Source: Fodinibacter sp963763015 (GTDB lineage: Bacteria > Actinomycetota > Actinomycetes > Actinomycetales > Dermatophilaceae). Taken from it: a stretch of 64,000 bases of DNA. The notes beneath the pieces were generated by a model. The model was not told where the DNA came from. It worked only from the letters and a program-made list of their open reading frames with translations, and ran no database searches. Position numbers and translations under genes: made by a program. Shown piece by piece: positions 17,534 through 25,716 of the stretch; position 1 is the stretch's first letter; the number at the start of each line of letters is the position of its first letter. The DNA lies in contig CAVXML010000011.1 in the NCBI GenBank assembly GCA_963763015.1, forward strand, positions 186,001 to 250,000. The letters are read 5' to 3'.

Positions 17534-17678
17534 GGCGCTCCGGTAGTCACCGGCGGTGCTGCGGACGGGGCAATGGCCACCTCGGGATCCCCTCACCCTG
17601 GCGACGGTTGATCCCAGGGGCACGAGTGCTGGAGCAGCCGCCGATCCCAGCGGCCTGACCTCGAGGGCCGTGGGCGGA

Positions 17679-18971
17679 TCACCTGGATGTCGACCCGAAC
17701 GTCAGGTTCTGTTGGGCGCGACGTTGCAGTACTGCACGCTCGCTGCCGTTACTGGTTCGAGCAGCCGCTTCGGCGAACTCCTCGCTTGCTTGTGCGTTCA
17801 GCCCCGCGCGTTCGAGGAGGTCTCCTCGCACGCTTGGTAGGAGTGGTGAGTCGGCGAGGCCTCGTGCGTCCAGTTCCGCCAGCACGGCGAGCCCCGCGTT
17901 CGGGCCGAAGGCCCGCCCATGTGCGACGGCCCGGTTCACCTCGACGACCGGTCCTGGCGCGGCTTCGGACAGGACATCGTACAGAGCCGCGATCCGGCGC
18001 CAGTCCGTGTCCTCGGCCCGGCCGGCGCGGGCGTGTTGGGCCGCAATCGAGGCCTGCAGAAAGTACTTCCCGACCGGCTTGCCGCGCGCGGCGAGCAGCT
18101 CGGCCTGCTGAATGGCGGCCAGTCCGCGCCGGATCAGCATCGTGTCCCATCGGCTCCGGTCCTGCTCCTCGAGCAGGACCGGTAGACCTCGCTCGTCGAG
18201 CCGAGCTGCCATCCTCGAGCCCTGAATCTCCAGCAGCGCTTGGAGTCCCAGCACCTCGACCTCGTTGGGAGCCAGGGCGACCAGCATCCGTGCGAGTCTG
18301 ATCGCCTCGTTCGCCAAGCCCGGGCGCATCCAGTCCTGGCCACTCGTGGCGGTATACCCCTCGTTGAAGATCAGGTAGATCACGGCCATCACGTCGTCGA
18401 TCCGCCTGGTCCGCTCCGGCCCTGTGGGAAGCTCGAACTCGGCGTGAGCCGCGGACAGCGTCTTCTTCGCTCGCGAAATGCGCTGACCCATGGACGACTC
18501 GGTGACCAGGAACCCCCGGGCGATCTCGGCGGTGGTGAGGCCTCCGACAAGACGCAGCGTCAGTGCGGCCCGAGACTCGGCCGTGAGGGCAGGATGGCAG
18601 GACAGGAAGATGAGCCGCAGGACGTCGTCCTCGATGTAGTCGACCTGGCCGTCGAGGTCGGGCATCGCCACCTCCTCTCCAGCGCGGGCGTGCTCGAGCT
18701 CCGCGGTCTTGCGGCGAAGGGTGTCGGCCCGCCGAAAGTGGTCGATGCCGCGCCGCTTGGCGATGGTCATCAGCCACGCGGTCGGGTTCTCCGGGACGCC
18801 GGTCGTCGGCCACTGCTCCAGCGCGGCCACCAGTGCGTCCTGCGCCAGGTCCTCGGCGAGCTCCAGGTCACGGGTCATCCGTGTCAGAGCGCCGACGAGG
18901 CGGGCCGATTCGGCCCGCCACGCCGCGACAATCGCCTCGTTCGAGGCAGCCGCACTCGTCTCTGCCGGCAC
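17679..18971 (-). CDS. ECF42-type RNA polymerase sigma factor
   Basis: 430 residues. Sigma-70 region 2 ('TRDLELAEDLAQDALVAALEQW', 'AWLMTIAKRRGIDHFRR') and region 4 ('ALTLRLVGGLTTAEIARGFLV') are followed by a long C-terminal extension with TPR-like helices ('EGYTATSG', 'GKYFLQASIAAQHARA', 'EVNRAVAHG'). That architecture, with a DGPF protein immediately upstream, is the ECF42 group, where the extension replaces a classical anti-sigma factor. The GTG at 18971 is supported by TACGCT 6 nt upstream. Its target is predicted to be the DGPF gene beside it. Confidence 0.92.
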   Translation of the reverse strand: MPAETSAAASNEAIVAAWRAESARLVGALTRMTRDLELAEDLAQDALVAALEQWPTTGVPENPTAWLMTIAKRRGIDHFRRADTLRRKTAELEHARAGEEVAMPDLDGQVDYIEDDVLRLIFLSCHPALTAESRAALTLRLVGGLTTAEIARGFLVTESSMGQRISRAKKTLSAAHAEFELPTGPERTRRIDDVMAVIYLIFNEGYTATSGQDWMRPGLANEAIRLARMLVALAPNEVEVLGLQALLEIQGSRMAARLDERGLPVLLEEQDRSRWDTMLIRRGLAAIQQAELLAARGKPVGKYFLQASIAAQHARAGRAEDTDWRRIAALYDVLSEAAPGPVVEVNRAVAHGRAFGPNAGLAVLAELDARGLADSPLLPSVRGDLLERAGLNAQASEEFAEAAARTSNGSERAVLQRRAQQNLTFGSTSR

Positions 18972-18977
18972 GCGGCC

Positions 18978-18983
18978 AGCGTA
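18978..18983 (-). promoter_or_regulatory. Leaderless -10 box for the ECF42 sigma gene
   Basis: Minus-strand TACGCT ends 6 nt before the GTG at 18971. It suggests a housekeeping promoter for the sigma gene in addition to read-through from the DGPF gene, whose stop is 23 nt upstream. Confidence 0.5.
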
Positions 18984-18994
18984 GTGAGTCCCCG

Positions 18995-19369
18995 TCAGTC
19001 GCCGGGGGCCTCCGGGCCGGTCGAGATCTGGCGAAGCGTCGAGATCACCGTGACCTCCGGCCAGTGCCTCGCGTGGAGCTCGGCGAACTCCCGCTGGTCG
19101 GCCACGGCCTCCTCGAGGCTGTCGTACTGGAGGATGGACCAGCCACCGACGACCTCCTTGGCCTCTGCGTACGGTCCGTCGACCCGGCTCACCTCGCCCT
19201 GGCGGACCACGAAGTTCACGGCGTCCTCGGTTCCGTACAGACCGCCCCCGTCGAGGAACACACCCTTGGCGGCCCGCTCGCCGATGTGGGCGTCCATCGC
19301 GTCGAACAGTGCTTGTGGCGGCGTGCCGACGCCCTCTTCCATCCTCACGAATCCCATGAAACGCGGCAT
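18995..19369 (-). CDS. DGPF (YCII-related) protein partnered with ECF42
   Basis: A 124-residue YCII/DGPF-domain protein: 'MPRFMGFVRMEEG' start, then the defining stretch as 'RVDGPYAEAKEVVGGW' (Tyr in place of Phe), and 'SILQYDSLEEAVA'. These proteins are the standard genomic partner and main target of ECF42 sigma factors; their biochemical role is unsettled. ATG 19369 is chosen because GTAGGAGC lies just upstream. A longer frame to 19411 is unlikely, since it would run past the ribosome site. Confidence 0.9.
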   Translation of the reverse strand: MPRFMGFVRMEEGVGTPPQALFDAMDAHIGERAAKGVFLDGGGLYGTEDAVNFVVRQGEVSRVDGPYAEAKEVVGGWSILQYDSLEEAVADQREFAELHARHWPEVTVISTLRQISTGPEAPGD

Positions 19370-19415
19370 CTTGATCGCTCCTACTGGTTGACGGGATGTT
19401 GCTTCGTGCACGTAC

Positions 19416-19442
19416 GTCGAACGGTCGTCCGGGTCTTCGACA
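19416..19442 (-). promoter_or_regulatory. Probable ECF42-dependent promoter
   Basis: On the minus strand, TGTCGA (19442-19437) and CGAC (19419-19416) are 17 bp apart. This matches the -35 TGTCGA and -10 CGA(T/C) motif described for ECF42 sigma factors, as I recall it. It lies 46 nt upstream of the DGPF start codon, so the sigma factor would drive the DGPF gene and, by read-through, itself. Confidence 0.65.
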
Positions 19443-19597
19443 TCCAGTATCGAAGTGTTTGCACGCTGCCGTCATCCTGCGTAGCCGCCCCGGCACGTGT
19501 CACCCCGCCGCCCGTCGCGTGTCTGGCGCGTGGGTGTTGCCTGCGGCATCGTTGACTGGCGCGTCCCGTCCCGTCAGGGTGGACGCTGAGCACAGGG

Positions 19598-20092
19598 ATG
19601 GGATTGTCGATGGACCGACTCACGGCATGGGCTCAGCTGCTCAGTGTGGTCTTGGTCGGTGTGGTGGCCGGCTCGTTCGTGGGCACACAGCTGGGTCAGG
19701 TCAGGGTGCAGAACGCGCTGGGCGCTCGGGACTTCACCTTGGTCAAGCACAGTTTCGAGGTTGCGGTTGGCGGCGTGATGCCGGTGCTCGTCGTCGGCGC
19801 GGCGGTGTCGATTGCCGTGGTGGTCGCTCTTACGGCCATACACCGCCGGGGTCCGGTGCTCGTCCTGTCCGCTCTTGCGCTGGTGCTGTGGATCGCGGTG
19901 ATCGTGGTGACCCTCCGGTACAACGCTCCGGTGAACGAGCTGGCCGCGGCCTGGGACCCGGCCTCGCCTCCGGACACCTGGGAGGCGCTACGCGACCAGT
20001 GGCATCTCGGCCAGACGCTGCGAACACCGCTGGCCGTGGGTTCCTTCTTGTGCCTGGCGATGGGAGCGTTGTGGCCCCAACTCGTGCCGTGA
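19598..20092 (+). CDS. DUF1772 membrane protein (anthrone-oxygenase-like)
   Basis: 164 residues with four hydrophobic helices and the DUF1772 signature in the third loop: 'RYNAPVNELAAAWDPASPP' followed by 'WEALRDQWHLGQTLRT'. Some members are anthrone oxygenases or help noranthrone oxidation; most have no known substrate. Two in-frame ATGs, at 19598 and 19610, are both possible. Divergent from the DGPF/ECF42 pair, so it could belong to the same stress response, which is inference. Confidence 0.8.
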   Translation: MGLSMDRLTAWAQLLSVVLVGVVAGSFVGTQLGQVRVQNALGARDFTLVKHSFEVAVGGVMPVLVVGAAVSIAVVVALTAIHRRGPVLVLSALALVLWIAVIVVTLRYNAPVNELAAAWDPASPPDTWEALRDQWHLGQTLRTPLAVGSFLCLAMGALWPQLVP

Positions 20093-20465
20093 CGGCAGGG
20101 GCTTGCCTCACCTGCCCGCCGTCCGCGCCCCCGGCGTGCTTAACAGGCCGCTGGGTGCAGACGAAGGAGGACTCCGCCACCATCCTCGGCCGTACTGATC
20201 GCCACGGCGGCCGCACCCCTCTGGCACGCGGACGACTGGGTCACGCCCTGTTCGCGGAATCCCGTGCTTCTTTCCGGAAGACTGCCTCTCCTCGCCGCGT
20301 GCAGGCAGAGACCCACGTGCGTGGAGGGCGCCCAGCCCCTCCGAAGAGCTGAGGTCGGTTCGTACCTCGACGGTGGCAGCTGACCAGGCCGCGCAGGGCT
20401 CCCCGCCATCGTGCTCGATGAGACCGACGTTGGTGCCGCGGTCGGACCGTGGACCATCGGCATCG
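20093..20465. other. 373-nt stretch without a recognisable gene
   Basis: Between the convergent DUF1772 and hemerythrin genes. Open frames cross it on both strands, but their translations lack any domain pattern and are rich in Arg, Pro and Ser, as expected for non-coding high-GC DNA. I see no strong hairpin or repeat in it. Confidence 0.5.
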
Positions 20466-21122
20466 CTAGGTTCCGGCTCGAAGGGTCCTCGCGTACTTGT
20501 TCCATGGCCGCTGGATCATCGGACCGTACAGGAAGCGCACCAGGGCCGGTAGGCCGGCCTTCATGTGTTCTCGATCGGCGCTGTCGAGGGGTTCGAGGAC
20601 CATGCCGAAAGCCACTCGCAGCATCTTCCGCGGGATCCCACGGGTGGAACGTTCGCCCATGTCGTCCCATTCGCTCTGAGTGAGGGTGATCGCCGCGAGC
20701 GGCACGATGGTCTGCTCCTCCTCGTCCAGGTGCGGCTGCAGCTCCTGGTTCAACGTCTCCAGGGCCGAAGCCAGTGCTTCGCCGGTGGCCGCCGAGGGAT
20801 CGCCGCGCCAGGTCGCACACGCAAGGGACGCTGCGTTGACGGCTGATTCCACTTCCTCGTGCTGGCGACGCGTTCGTTCTGTGTCGGCGACGTGGTCGGG
20901 AGCTCGCTGCATCAGAAGCGGATAGAGGAGCTCGTCTTCGCTGGCGTGGTGGTGGTGCAGCATCCCAAGACCGAAGTCGATGTGATCACTCAGGAAGGCG
21001 ACCCGGCGCGAGGAGGGTGTCGGGTTCGCCCGAACCAGGGCGGCGCTCTCCGTGAAGGCGTTGCGGAACGTTCGGTGGACGATCGCCATGTCGCGTACGT
21101 CGATCGGTTGCTGCTCCGACAT
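20466..21122 (-). CDS. Hemerythrin-domain protein
   Basis: 218 residues. The di-iron ligands of a hemerythrin four-helix bundle are visible in order: 'IVHRTFRNAF', 'LGMLHHHHASEDELLYPLL' (His and Glu), 'QHEEVE', and 'LQPHLDEEEQTIVPL'. A C-terminal extension of about 70 residues ('RKMLRVAFGMVLEPLDS', 'RFLYGPMIQRPWNKYAR') is common in actinobacterial members. The usual proposed roles are binding O2, NO or iron in redox stress. A single-gene unit. Confidence 0.9.
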   Translation of the reverse strand: MSEQQPIDVRDMAIVHRTFRNAFTESAALVRANPTPSSRRVAFLSDHIDFGLGMLHHHHASEDELLYPLLMQRAPDHVADTERTRRQHEEVESAVNAASLACATWRGDPSAATGEALASALETLNQELQPHLDEEEQTIVPLAAITLTQSEWDDMGERSTRGIPRKMLRVAFGMVLEPLDSADREHMKAGLPALVRFLYGPMIQRPWNKYARTLRAGT

Positions 21123-21205
21123 GGATGTCAGTGTGGCAGGAGCAGAACCGGCCTGGAAAGGACGTCGAGTCCTACGCCACAGGGTCGATCGGGCTGCGCC
21201 GCACC

Positions 21206-22111
21206 TCAGGTTCCGTCAACCCGGTCGTGGGAGGCGCTGGAGAGCTCCGGGGGCGTCGCCCATGAAGCGAGCAGTCGAAGGCCTTCGGCCGAAGGCGAGC
21301 CGGGTTCGGCGGTGTAGACCATCAGGACCAGTCCGGGCTCTGCGGTCACGGCGAGCTCCTCGTAGGCGAGGGTCAGCTCACCGACGACCGGGTGGTGGAA
21401 CCGCTTGGTCCCGGCGCCATGGGTGCGGACGTCGTGCTCGGCCCACAGGCGCCGGAAGGTCTCACTCTGGGTGGACAGCTCCCCGACGAGGTCCTGCAAC
21501 GCGCGGTCGTGGGGGTCACGGCCGGCCTCGGTGCGCATGATCCCGACGCACATCCGGGCGAACAGGTCCCAGTCCGGGTAGAAGTCGCGTGACGCGGGGT
21601 CGAGGAACTGGAACCTCGCCAGGTTCGGCGTCCGGCCGCCGTCGCCGATCACGGGTGAGTAGAACGCGCGGCCCAGGATGTTGGTGGCAAGCAGGTTCTG
21701 GCGGGGGTCGCGGACGAAGGCGACGCCGTCGGTGATCGCCTCCATCGCCCACCGCAGGCTGGGCCGGGACGCGTCCTTGGTCGTGGTCCGGCGCCGGGCA
21801 CGGCCCGACGTCGGGATGCCGTCGGCAGCGCGAGCGAGGTCGAGCAGGTGGGCGCGTTCGGTCTCGTCGAGCTGCAGCGCTCTGGCAAGGGCGTCGAGCA
21901 CCCCGGCGGACGCGCCCGCGATCTGGCCACGCTCGAGTCGGGCGTAGTACTCGACGCTGAGGCCAGCAAGTGACGCGACCTCGCTGCGCCGCAGTCCCGG
22001 TACCCGGCGGCTGCTGCTGGAGGGGAGACCCACCTGGTCCGGGGTGATGCGGGCACGACGGGTGGTGAGGAACTCACGCACCTCTTGCCGCAGGTCCTGG
22101 CGTTCGTCCAC
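21206..22111 (-). CDS. XRE-family regulator with MmyB-like ligand domain
   Basis: About 301 residues. The N-terminal HTH ('RVPGLRRSEVASLAGLSVEYYARLERGQ') is joined to the MmyB-like PAS-type domain ('NLLATNILGRAFYSPVI', 'FARFQFLDPASRDFYPDWD' in near form, 'FHHPVVGELTLAYEEL'). Such regulators often sit divergent from short-chain or zinc alcohol dehydrogenases they control, as here. The GTG at 22111 is supported by TACCCT 7 nt upstream. Confidence 0.9.
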   Translation of the reverse strand: MDERQDLRQEVREFLTTRRARITPDQVGLPSSSSRRVPGLRRSEVASLAGLSVEYYARLERGQIAGASAGVLDALARALQLDETERAHLLDLARAADGIPTSGRARRRTTTKDASRPSLRWAMEAITDGVAFVRDPRQNLLATNILGRAFYSPVIGDGGRTPNLARFQFLDPASRDFYPDWDLFARMCVGIMRTEAGRDPHDRALQDLVGELSTQSETFRRLWAEHDVRTHGAGTKRFHHPVVGELTLAYEELAVTAEPGLVLMVYTAEPGSPSAEGLRLLASWATPPELSSASHDRVDGT

Positions 22112-22118
22112 GACGTCG

Positions 22119-22124
22119 AGGGTA
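22119..22124 (-). promoter_or_regulatory. Leaderless -10 box for the XRE regulator
   Basis: Minus-strand TACCCT ends 7 nt before the GTG at 22111. Confidence 0.5.
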
Positions 22125-22283
22125 TGCCGACCGCGGGCTCGGCACGCTCGGCCAGGGGTGCCCTGGTGGTACATCCATCGACAGGGACTTCCAGCCAGAC
22201 GGGGCAGCGGCTTCACTCGACGTCGTGGCGCCGTGTCGGTGTCACGACCACATGGGCCGAAGCAAGGACGAGGAGTAGGCACG

Positions 22284-23354
22284 ATGCGTCAGGTAGCCAT
22301 GCACGCACCCGGCGACGTGCGGGTCGAGGACCGGGAGGACCCCACCATCATCGAGCCGACCGACGCGATCATCCGCCTGACGGCGACATGCATCTGCGGT
22401 AGCGACCTCTGGCCCTACCGCGGTGCTGAGCCGGTCGACCACCAGGTGATGGGTCATGAGTACGTCGGAGTGGTCGAGCAGATCGGTGAAGACGTCCACA
22501 CCGTCACGGTCGGCGACTTCGTGGTCGGCTCCTTCTGGGCCTCGGACAACACCTGCGAGATCTGCCGGGACGGGTACCAGGCGTACTGCGTGAACCGGGT
22601 CCTGATAGGCACCCTCGGCACCCAGTCCGAGCTGGCCCGCATCCCTCTGGCGGACGGAACCCTCGTCGCCACCCCCGGGATGCCGGAGCCTGACCTCGTC
22701 CCGTCCCTGCTCGGGGTACGTACCTGCATCGACCTATTGGTCACTCGGGGTACCGGTGTCCTGGCCTGCTCCGACGTGCTCGGCACCGGGTGGTTCGCCG
22801 CCGTCGCCGCGCAGGCCGGGCCCGGCAAGACCGTGGCGGTCGTCGGCGACGGGGCGGTGGGGCTGCTCGGCGTCCTGGCCGCTCGCGAGCTCGGCGCCGA
22901 GCGGATCATCGCGTTCAGCCGCCACCCGGACCGCCAGGCAATGGCCCGCGAGTTCGGTGCCACGGACATCGTCGAGGACCGCGGCGAAGCCGGTGTGGCC
23001 CGGGTCAAGAGGCTCACCGCCGGCCTCGGTGCCCACTCTGTCATCGAGGCGGTCGGCACCCAGGAGGCGATGATGCAGGCCATCCACTCGGCTCGTCACG
23101 GCGGGCACGTCGGCTTCGTCGGCGTCTCCCATGACGTCGCCATTCCCGGTGACGAGCTGTTCATGGCCGGCGTCCACATCCACGGCGGGCCCGCACCCGT
23201 GCGCCAGTACCTGCCGCAGCTGATCCAGCTCATCTGGGACCGCACGATCGACCCGGGCAAGGTCTTCGACCTCACCCTGCCACTGGACGAGGCTGCCCAG
23301 GGCTACCAGGCCAGGGATCAGCGCACCGCGACCAAGGTCCTGCTCACCCTCTAG
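22284..23354 (+). CDS. Zinc-dependent alcohol dehydrogenase with an unusual insertion
   Basis: 356 residues, medium-chain dehydrogenase. Catalytic zinc Cys in 'CICGSDLW', 'GHEYVGVV', and the Rossmann motif 'VAVVGDGAVGLLGVLAAREL'. Relatives normally pass from 'LLPSLL' almost directly into 'SDVxGTGxHAA'. Here residues 144-162 (G-V-R-T-C to L-A-C) are inserted between them, probably near the substrate channel and cofactor hinge. The start has a good AAGGACGAGGAG site. First gene of a three-gene operon divergent from the XRE regulator; the substrate is likely a small alcohol or aldehyde. Confidence 0.87.
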   Translation: MRQVAMHAPGDVRVEDREDPTIIEPTDAIIRLTATCICGSDLWPYRGAEPVDHQVMGHEYVGVVEQIGEDVHTVTVGDFVVGSFWASDNTCEICRDGYQAYCVNRVLIGTLGTQSELARIPLADGTLVATPGMPEPDLVPSLLGVRTCIDLLVTRGTGVLACSDVLGTGWFAAVAAQAGPGKTVAVVGDGAVGLLGVLAARELGAERIIAFSRHPDRQAMAREFGATDIVEDRGEAGVARVKRLTAGLGAHSVIEAVGTQEAMMQAIHSARHGGHVGFVGVSHDVAIPGDELFMAGVHIHGGPAPVRQYLPQLIQLIWDRTIDPGKVFDLTLPLDEAAQGYQARDQRTATKVLLTL

Positions 23355-23369
23355 ATCCCCGGAGACCGG

Positions 23370-23918
23370 ATGCGCCGGATGATCTCGTCGCCTTTGTCAC
23401 GCGTGCTGCTGCGCGCAGCGCTTTCCGCAGCAATCGCCTTGGCCGGTGCCGGGTGTGGCGACGCCGAACCCCGCGAGGACGCCGCCACGCCACCGGCATC
23501 CGCCCGTAGTGACCCGAGCCCGCCCACGAGCACCACTCCCGACGACCCACCCGACGAGGACAGAATGAAGATGACGATCACCATCGGCGACCAGCGTTTC
23601 CAGGCGACCCTGATCGACAGTGCCGCAACGCGCGACCTGGTCGCCCAGCTGCCGCTGACGGTCGACATGACCGACCACGGCGGCGTGGAGAAGACCGGCC
23701 CGCTGCCATCGCCGCTGTCCCTCGACGGCCAGCCCGAGGGTGCGGACCCGGACGTCGGGGACCTCGGCTACTACGCCCCCGGCAACGACCTGGTCCTCTA
23801 CTACGGCGACCAGACCTACTTCCCCGGCATCGTCGTCCTCGGCCAGCTCGAGGGTGACGCCGCGCAGCGGATCGCGCAGCTCGATGGCTCGGTCAAGGTC
23901 ACCGTCGAGGCCGGGTGA
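23370..23918 (+). CDS. Cyclophilin-like-fold lipoprotein
   Basis: 182 residues. A signal peptide ends in the lipobox LAGAGC, so Cys near residue 28 should be lipidated. After a Pro/Asp-rich linker comes the cyclophilin-like domain ('MKMTITIGDQRFQATL', 'AATRDLVAQLPLTVDM', 'GDLGYYAPGNDLVLYYGD', 'GIVVLGQL'). Members of this family are small barrels without known enzyme activity, often found beside oxidoreductases as here. It follows the alcohol dehydrogenase by 15 nt with a CGGAGA site. Confidence 0.85.
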   Translation: MRRMISSPLSRVLLRAALSAAIALAGAGCGDAEPREDAATPPASARSDPSPPTSTTPDDPPDEDRMKMTITIGDQRFQATLIDSAATRDLVAQLPLTVDMTDHGGVEKTGPLPSPLSLDGQPEGADPDVGDLGYYAPGNDLVLYYGDQTYFPGIVVLGQLEGDAAQRIAQLDGSVKVTVEAG

Positions 23919-23922
23919 CCGG

Positions 23923-24507
23923 GTGGACCTGCAGCACTTCCTCGACCACGTCAATCGCGGCGGGCTCATCGAGGGTGGGTCGGAGCACCACGTCTTCATG
24001 CACCAGGCTGCCCAGGACGCCCTCCGCACCACGGCAGAGCTGAACTCCGGCTACCGCCCCGCCGACGAGGTCCGCGCTCTTGTGAGCCGCCTCACCGGAC
24101 GGCCGGTGCACCCGTCACTCACCGTCTTCCCGCCCTTCTACAGCGAGTTCGGCAAGAACCTGACCCTCGGCGAGGGCATCTTCATCAACCTCGGATGCCG
24201 TTTCCAGGACACCGGTGGCATCACCATCGGCGACGGAACGCTCATCGGCCACGGCAGCACCCTGACAACCCTGAACCACAGCATCGACCCCGAGCGGCGG
24301 GCAGACATGACGCCGGCACCGATCGAGATCGGACGCAACGTGTGGCTGGGAGCCTCCGTCACCGTGGTGCCGGGTGTGAGCATCGGTGACGGAGCGATCG
24401 TCGGCGCCGGCGCCGTCGTCACCGAGGACGTGCCCGCCCACACCATCGTGGCCGGTGTACCCGCACGGGTCATCCGCGCGACCGGGTTCGGCGACTCCCA
24501 TACCTGA
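23923..24507 (+). CDS. Sugar O-acetyltransferase (maltose acetyltransferase type)
   Basis: About 194 residues of left-handed beta-helix acyltransferase. The hexapeptide repeats are visible ('GEGIFINLGCRFQDTGGITIGDGTLIGHG', 'IEIGRNVWLGASVTVVPGVSIGDGAIVGAGAVVTEDVP'). The catalytic His lies in 'TTLNHSIDPERR'. The GTG at 23923 follows the lipoprotein stop by 4 nt. It would acetylate a sugar or related hydroxyl acceptor with acetyl-CoA; a detoxifying role is often proposed. Confidence 0.88.
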   Translation: MDLQHFLDHVNRGGLIEGGSEHHVFMHQAAQDALRTTAELNSGYRPADEVRALVSRLTGRPVHPSLTVFPPFYSEFGKNLTLGEGIFINLGCRFQDTGGITIGDGTLIGHGSTLTTLNHSIDPERRADMTPAPIEIGRNVWLGASVTVVPGVSIGDGAIVGAGAVVTEDVPAHTIVAGVPARVIRATGFGDSHT

Positions 24508-24519
24508 AGGCCGGCGATC

Positions 24520-24525
24520 TAGTCT
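24520..24525 (+). promoter_or_regulatory. Leaderless -10 box for the VOC protein
   Basis: TAGTCT ends 6 nt before the GTG at 24532. It shows that the VOC gene has its own promoter even though it follows the acetyltransferase closely. Confidence 0.55.
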
Positions 24526-24531
24526 GGCCGG

Positions 24532-24981
24532 GTGCTCACCAATCGGTCGGCGCCGCACGCGCGCGTCACTCCGGTCCTGACCGTGGCTGACGTCGGCGCT
24601 GCAGTGGCGTGGTACGGCGAGGTCTTCGGGTTCGTCGAACACGTCCGCATCGGTCAGGGGCATCGTTCGCAGCTCGGCCTGCCCGATGGACCGGCAGCAG
24701 AGCTGGTCGTGGCTGAGGTACGGCCTGGACGGCGCACGCCGCAGCAGGGACGCTCTCACCAGGTGATGCTCAAGGTCGAGGACGTCGCCCGCGTCGTCGA
24801 GGCAGCCCTGGCGCGAGGGGCGCGCGTCGTCGACCCTCAGCACGACTGGGAGTACGGCGAACGGCAGGCCACCCTCGATGACCCGTTCGGCCACCAGTGG
24901 GTGCTCAACCAGACGTTGATCGACGTCGCCCCCGAGCAGTGGGGCGGCCAGGTTGTGACCCCGCGCCCGGCGGCCCGGTAG
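24532..24981 (+). CDS. VOC (glyoxalase/bleomycin-resistance) family protein
   Basis: 149 residues with two beta-alpha-beta-beta-beta modules: 'VTPVLTVADVGAAVAWYGEVFGF' and 'HQVMLKVEDVARVVEAALARGARVVDPQHDWEYGERQATLDDPFGHQWVL'. The C-terminal 'DPFGHQW' carries the usual metal-site His. Such proteins may be isomerases, dioxygenases or drug binders; this one is closest to the uncharacterised PhnB/YdcJ-like group by feel. The start is decided by the leaderless box. Confidence 0.85.
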   Translation: MLTNRSAPHARVTPVLTVADVGAAVAWYGEVFGFVEHVRIGQGHRSQLGLPDGPAAELVVAEVRPGRRTPQQGRSHQVMLKVEDVARVVEAALARGARVVDPQHDWEYGERQATLDDPFGHQWVLNQTLIDVAPEQWGGQVVTPRPAAR

Positions 24982-25087
24982 CGCACCAACGTGCTCCTCG
25001 AGAACAGAGGCGTGGTCAGGTGGTGAGGCCAGGGTTCGACACAGCGCCACCGGCCGACCCGCGAAGGAGAACTCCGGAACGGTGGCC

Positions 25088-25636
25088 CTAGCCGCTCAGT
25101 CCGATGACCTCCACCTCGAGGCCGCTTGTCGCGTCGAAGCGATACCAGAGCTCGCTGACGCGAAAGTGACCATCGAACGTCGGGTCCGGGGTGGCCACGC
25201 TGATTGGACTTCTCCACCGCAGGGTGGGCGTGGTGGACACGAAGTGTGTCGTCGAGTTCTGTTCGCCGCGACGCACCGATCCCGACTCGACCTCGGCGCC
25301 GAAACGGAGCGGGACCCTCGGCAGCTCACTCCCATCGAGGGATGCCCCGGCGGCGAACAGGACTGTGCGGTGACTGCCGTCGGGCAGCATCCGCGTCTCG
25401 ATCTCGCCGACGTGGCCCGTGAAGCACTCCTCATCAGCAGCGAGCCGGATCGCCAAGCTGGTGTTCTTTCCGGGGCCTCCCGAGATGGCGTCGGGTACTG
25501 GACCGACGACCACGACTTCCGCATCTGCGTGTCCGCCCGCGACGTGAACACAGAGCGATTCCAGGTCGCGAGTGAGCTCCCAGGCCGGTGCGCCATTCAC
25601 CACGAGAGTTGGGGCGGCGGTCGGGACCTGTGCCAT
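25088..25636 (-). CDS. Hypothetical beta-rich protein, possible tail/VgrG-like fragment
   Basis: 182 residues. The layout 'PTLVVNGAPAWELTRDLESLCVHVAGG', then 'FTGHVGEIETRMLPDGSHRTVLFAAGASL', then a C-terminal 'GHFRVSELWYRFDATSGLEVEVIGL' resembles the gpD/VgrG-like proteins of phage tails and contractile injection systems, but shortened. I am not sure of this. No other tail genes are adjacent. The ATG at 25636 is supported by TACAGT 6 nt upstream. It might be a domesticated relative or a genuine stand-alone family. Confidence 0.6.
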   Translation of the reverse strand: MAQVPTAAPTLVVNGAPAWELTRDLESLCVHVAGGHADAEVVVVGPVPDAISGGPGKNTSLAIRLAADEECFTGHVGEIETRMLPDGSHRTVLFAAGASLDGSELPRVPLRFGAEVESGSVRRGEQNSTTHFVSTTPTLRWRSPISVATPDPTFDGHFRVSELWYRFDATSGLEVEVIGLSG

Positions 25637-25642
25637 GTTCGA

Positions 25643-25648
25643 ACTGTA
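25643..25648 (-). promoter_or_regulatory. Leaderless -10 box for the beta-rich protein
   Basis: Minus-strand TACAGT ends 6 nt before the ATG at 25636, with no ribosome site. Confidence 0.5.
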
Positions 25649-25716
25649 GGGCCCTTCCGGCCGACGCCGTTGTCTCGGCAGACGGGCGGTTGAGCACCGT
25701 GGGTCACGACAAGAGG

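Noticed and set aside
18972..19496. Long N-terminal extension of the sigma frame
   Set aside because: The extra 175 codons overlap the DGPF gene in another frame. The -10 box before 18971 and normal ECF length fix the start there.
20140..20465. Possible small gene on the minus strand between DUF1772 and hemerythrin
   Set aside because: The frame continues into the hemerythrin gene out of phase, and its translation is low-complexity.
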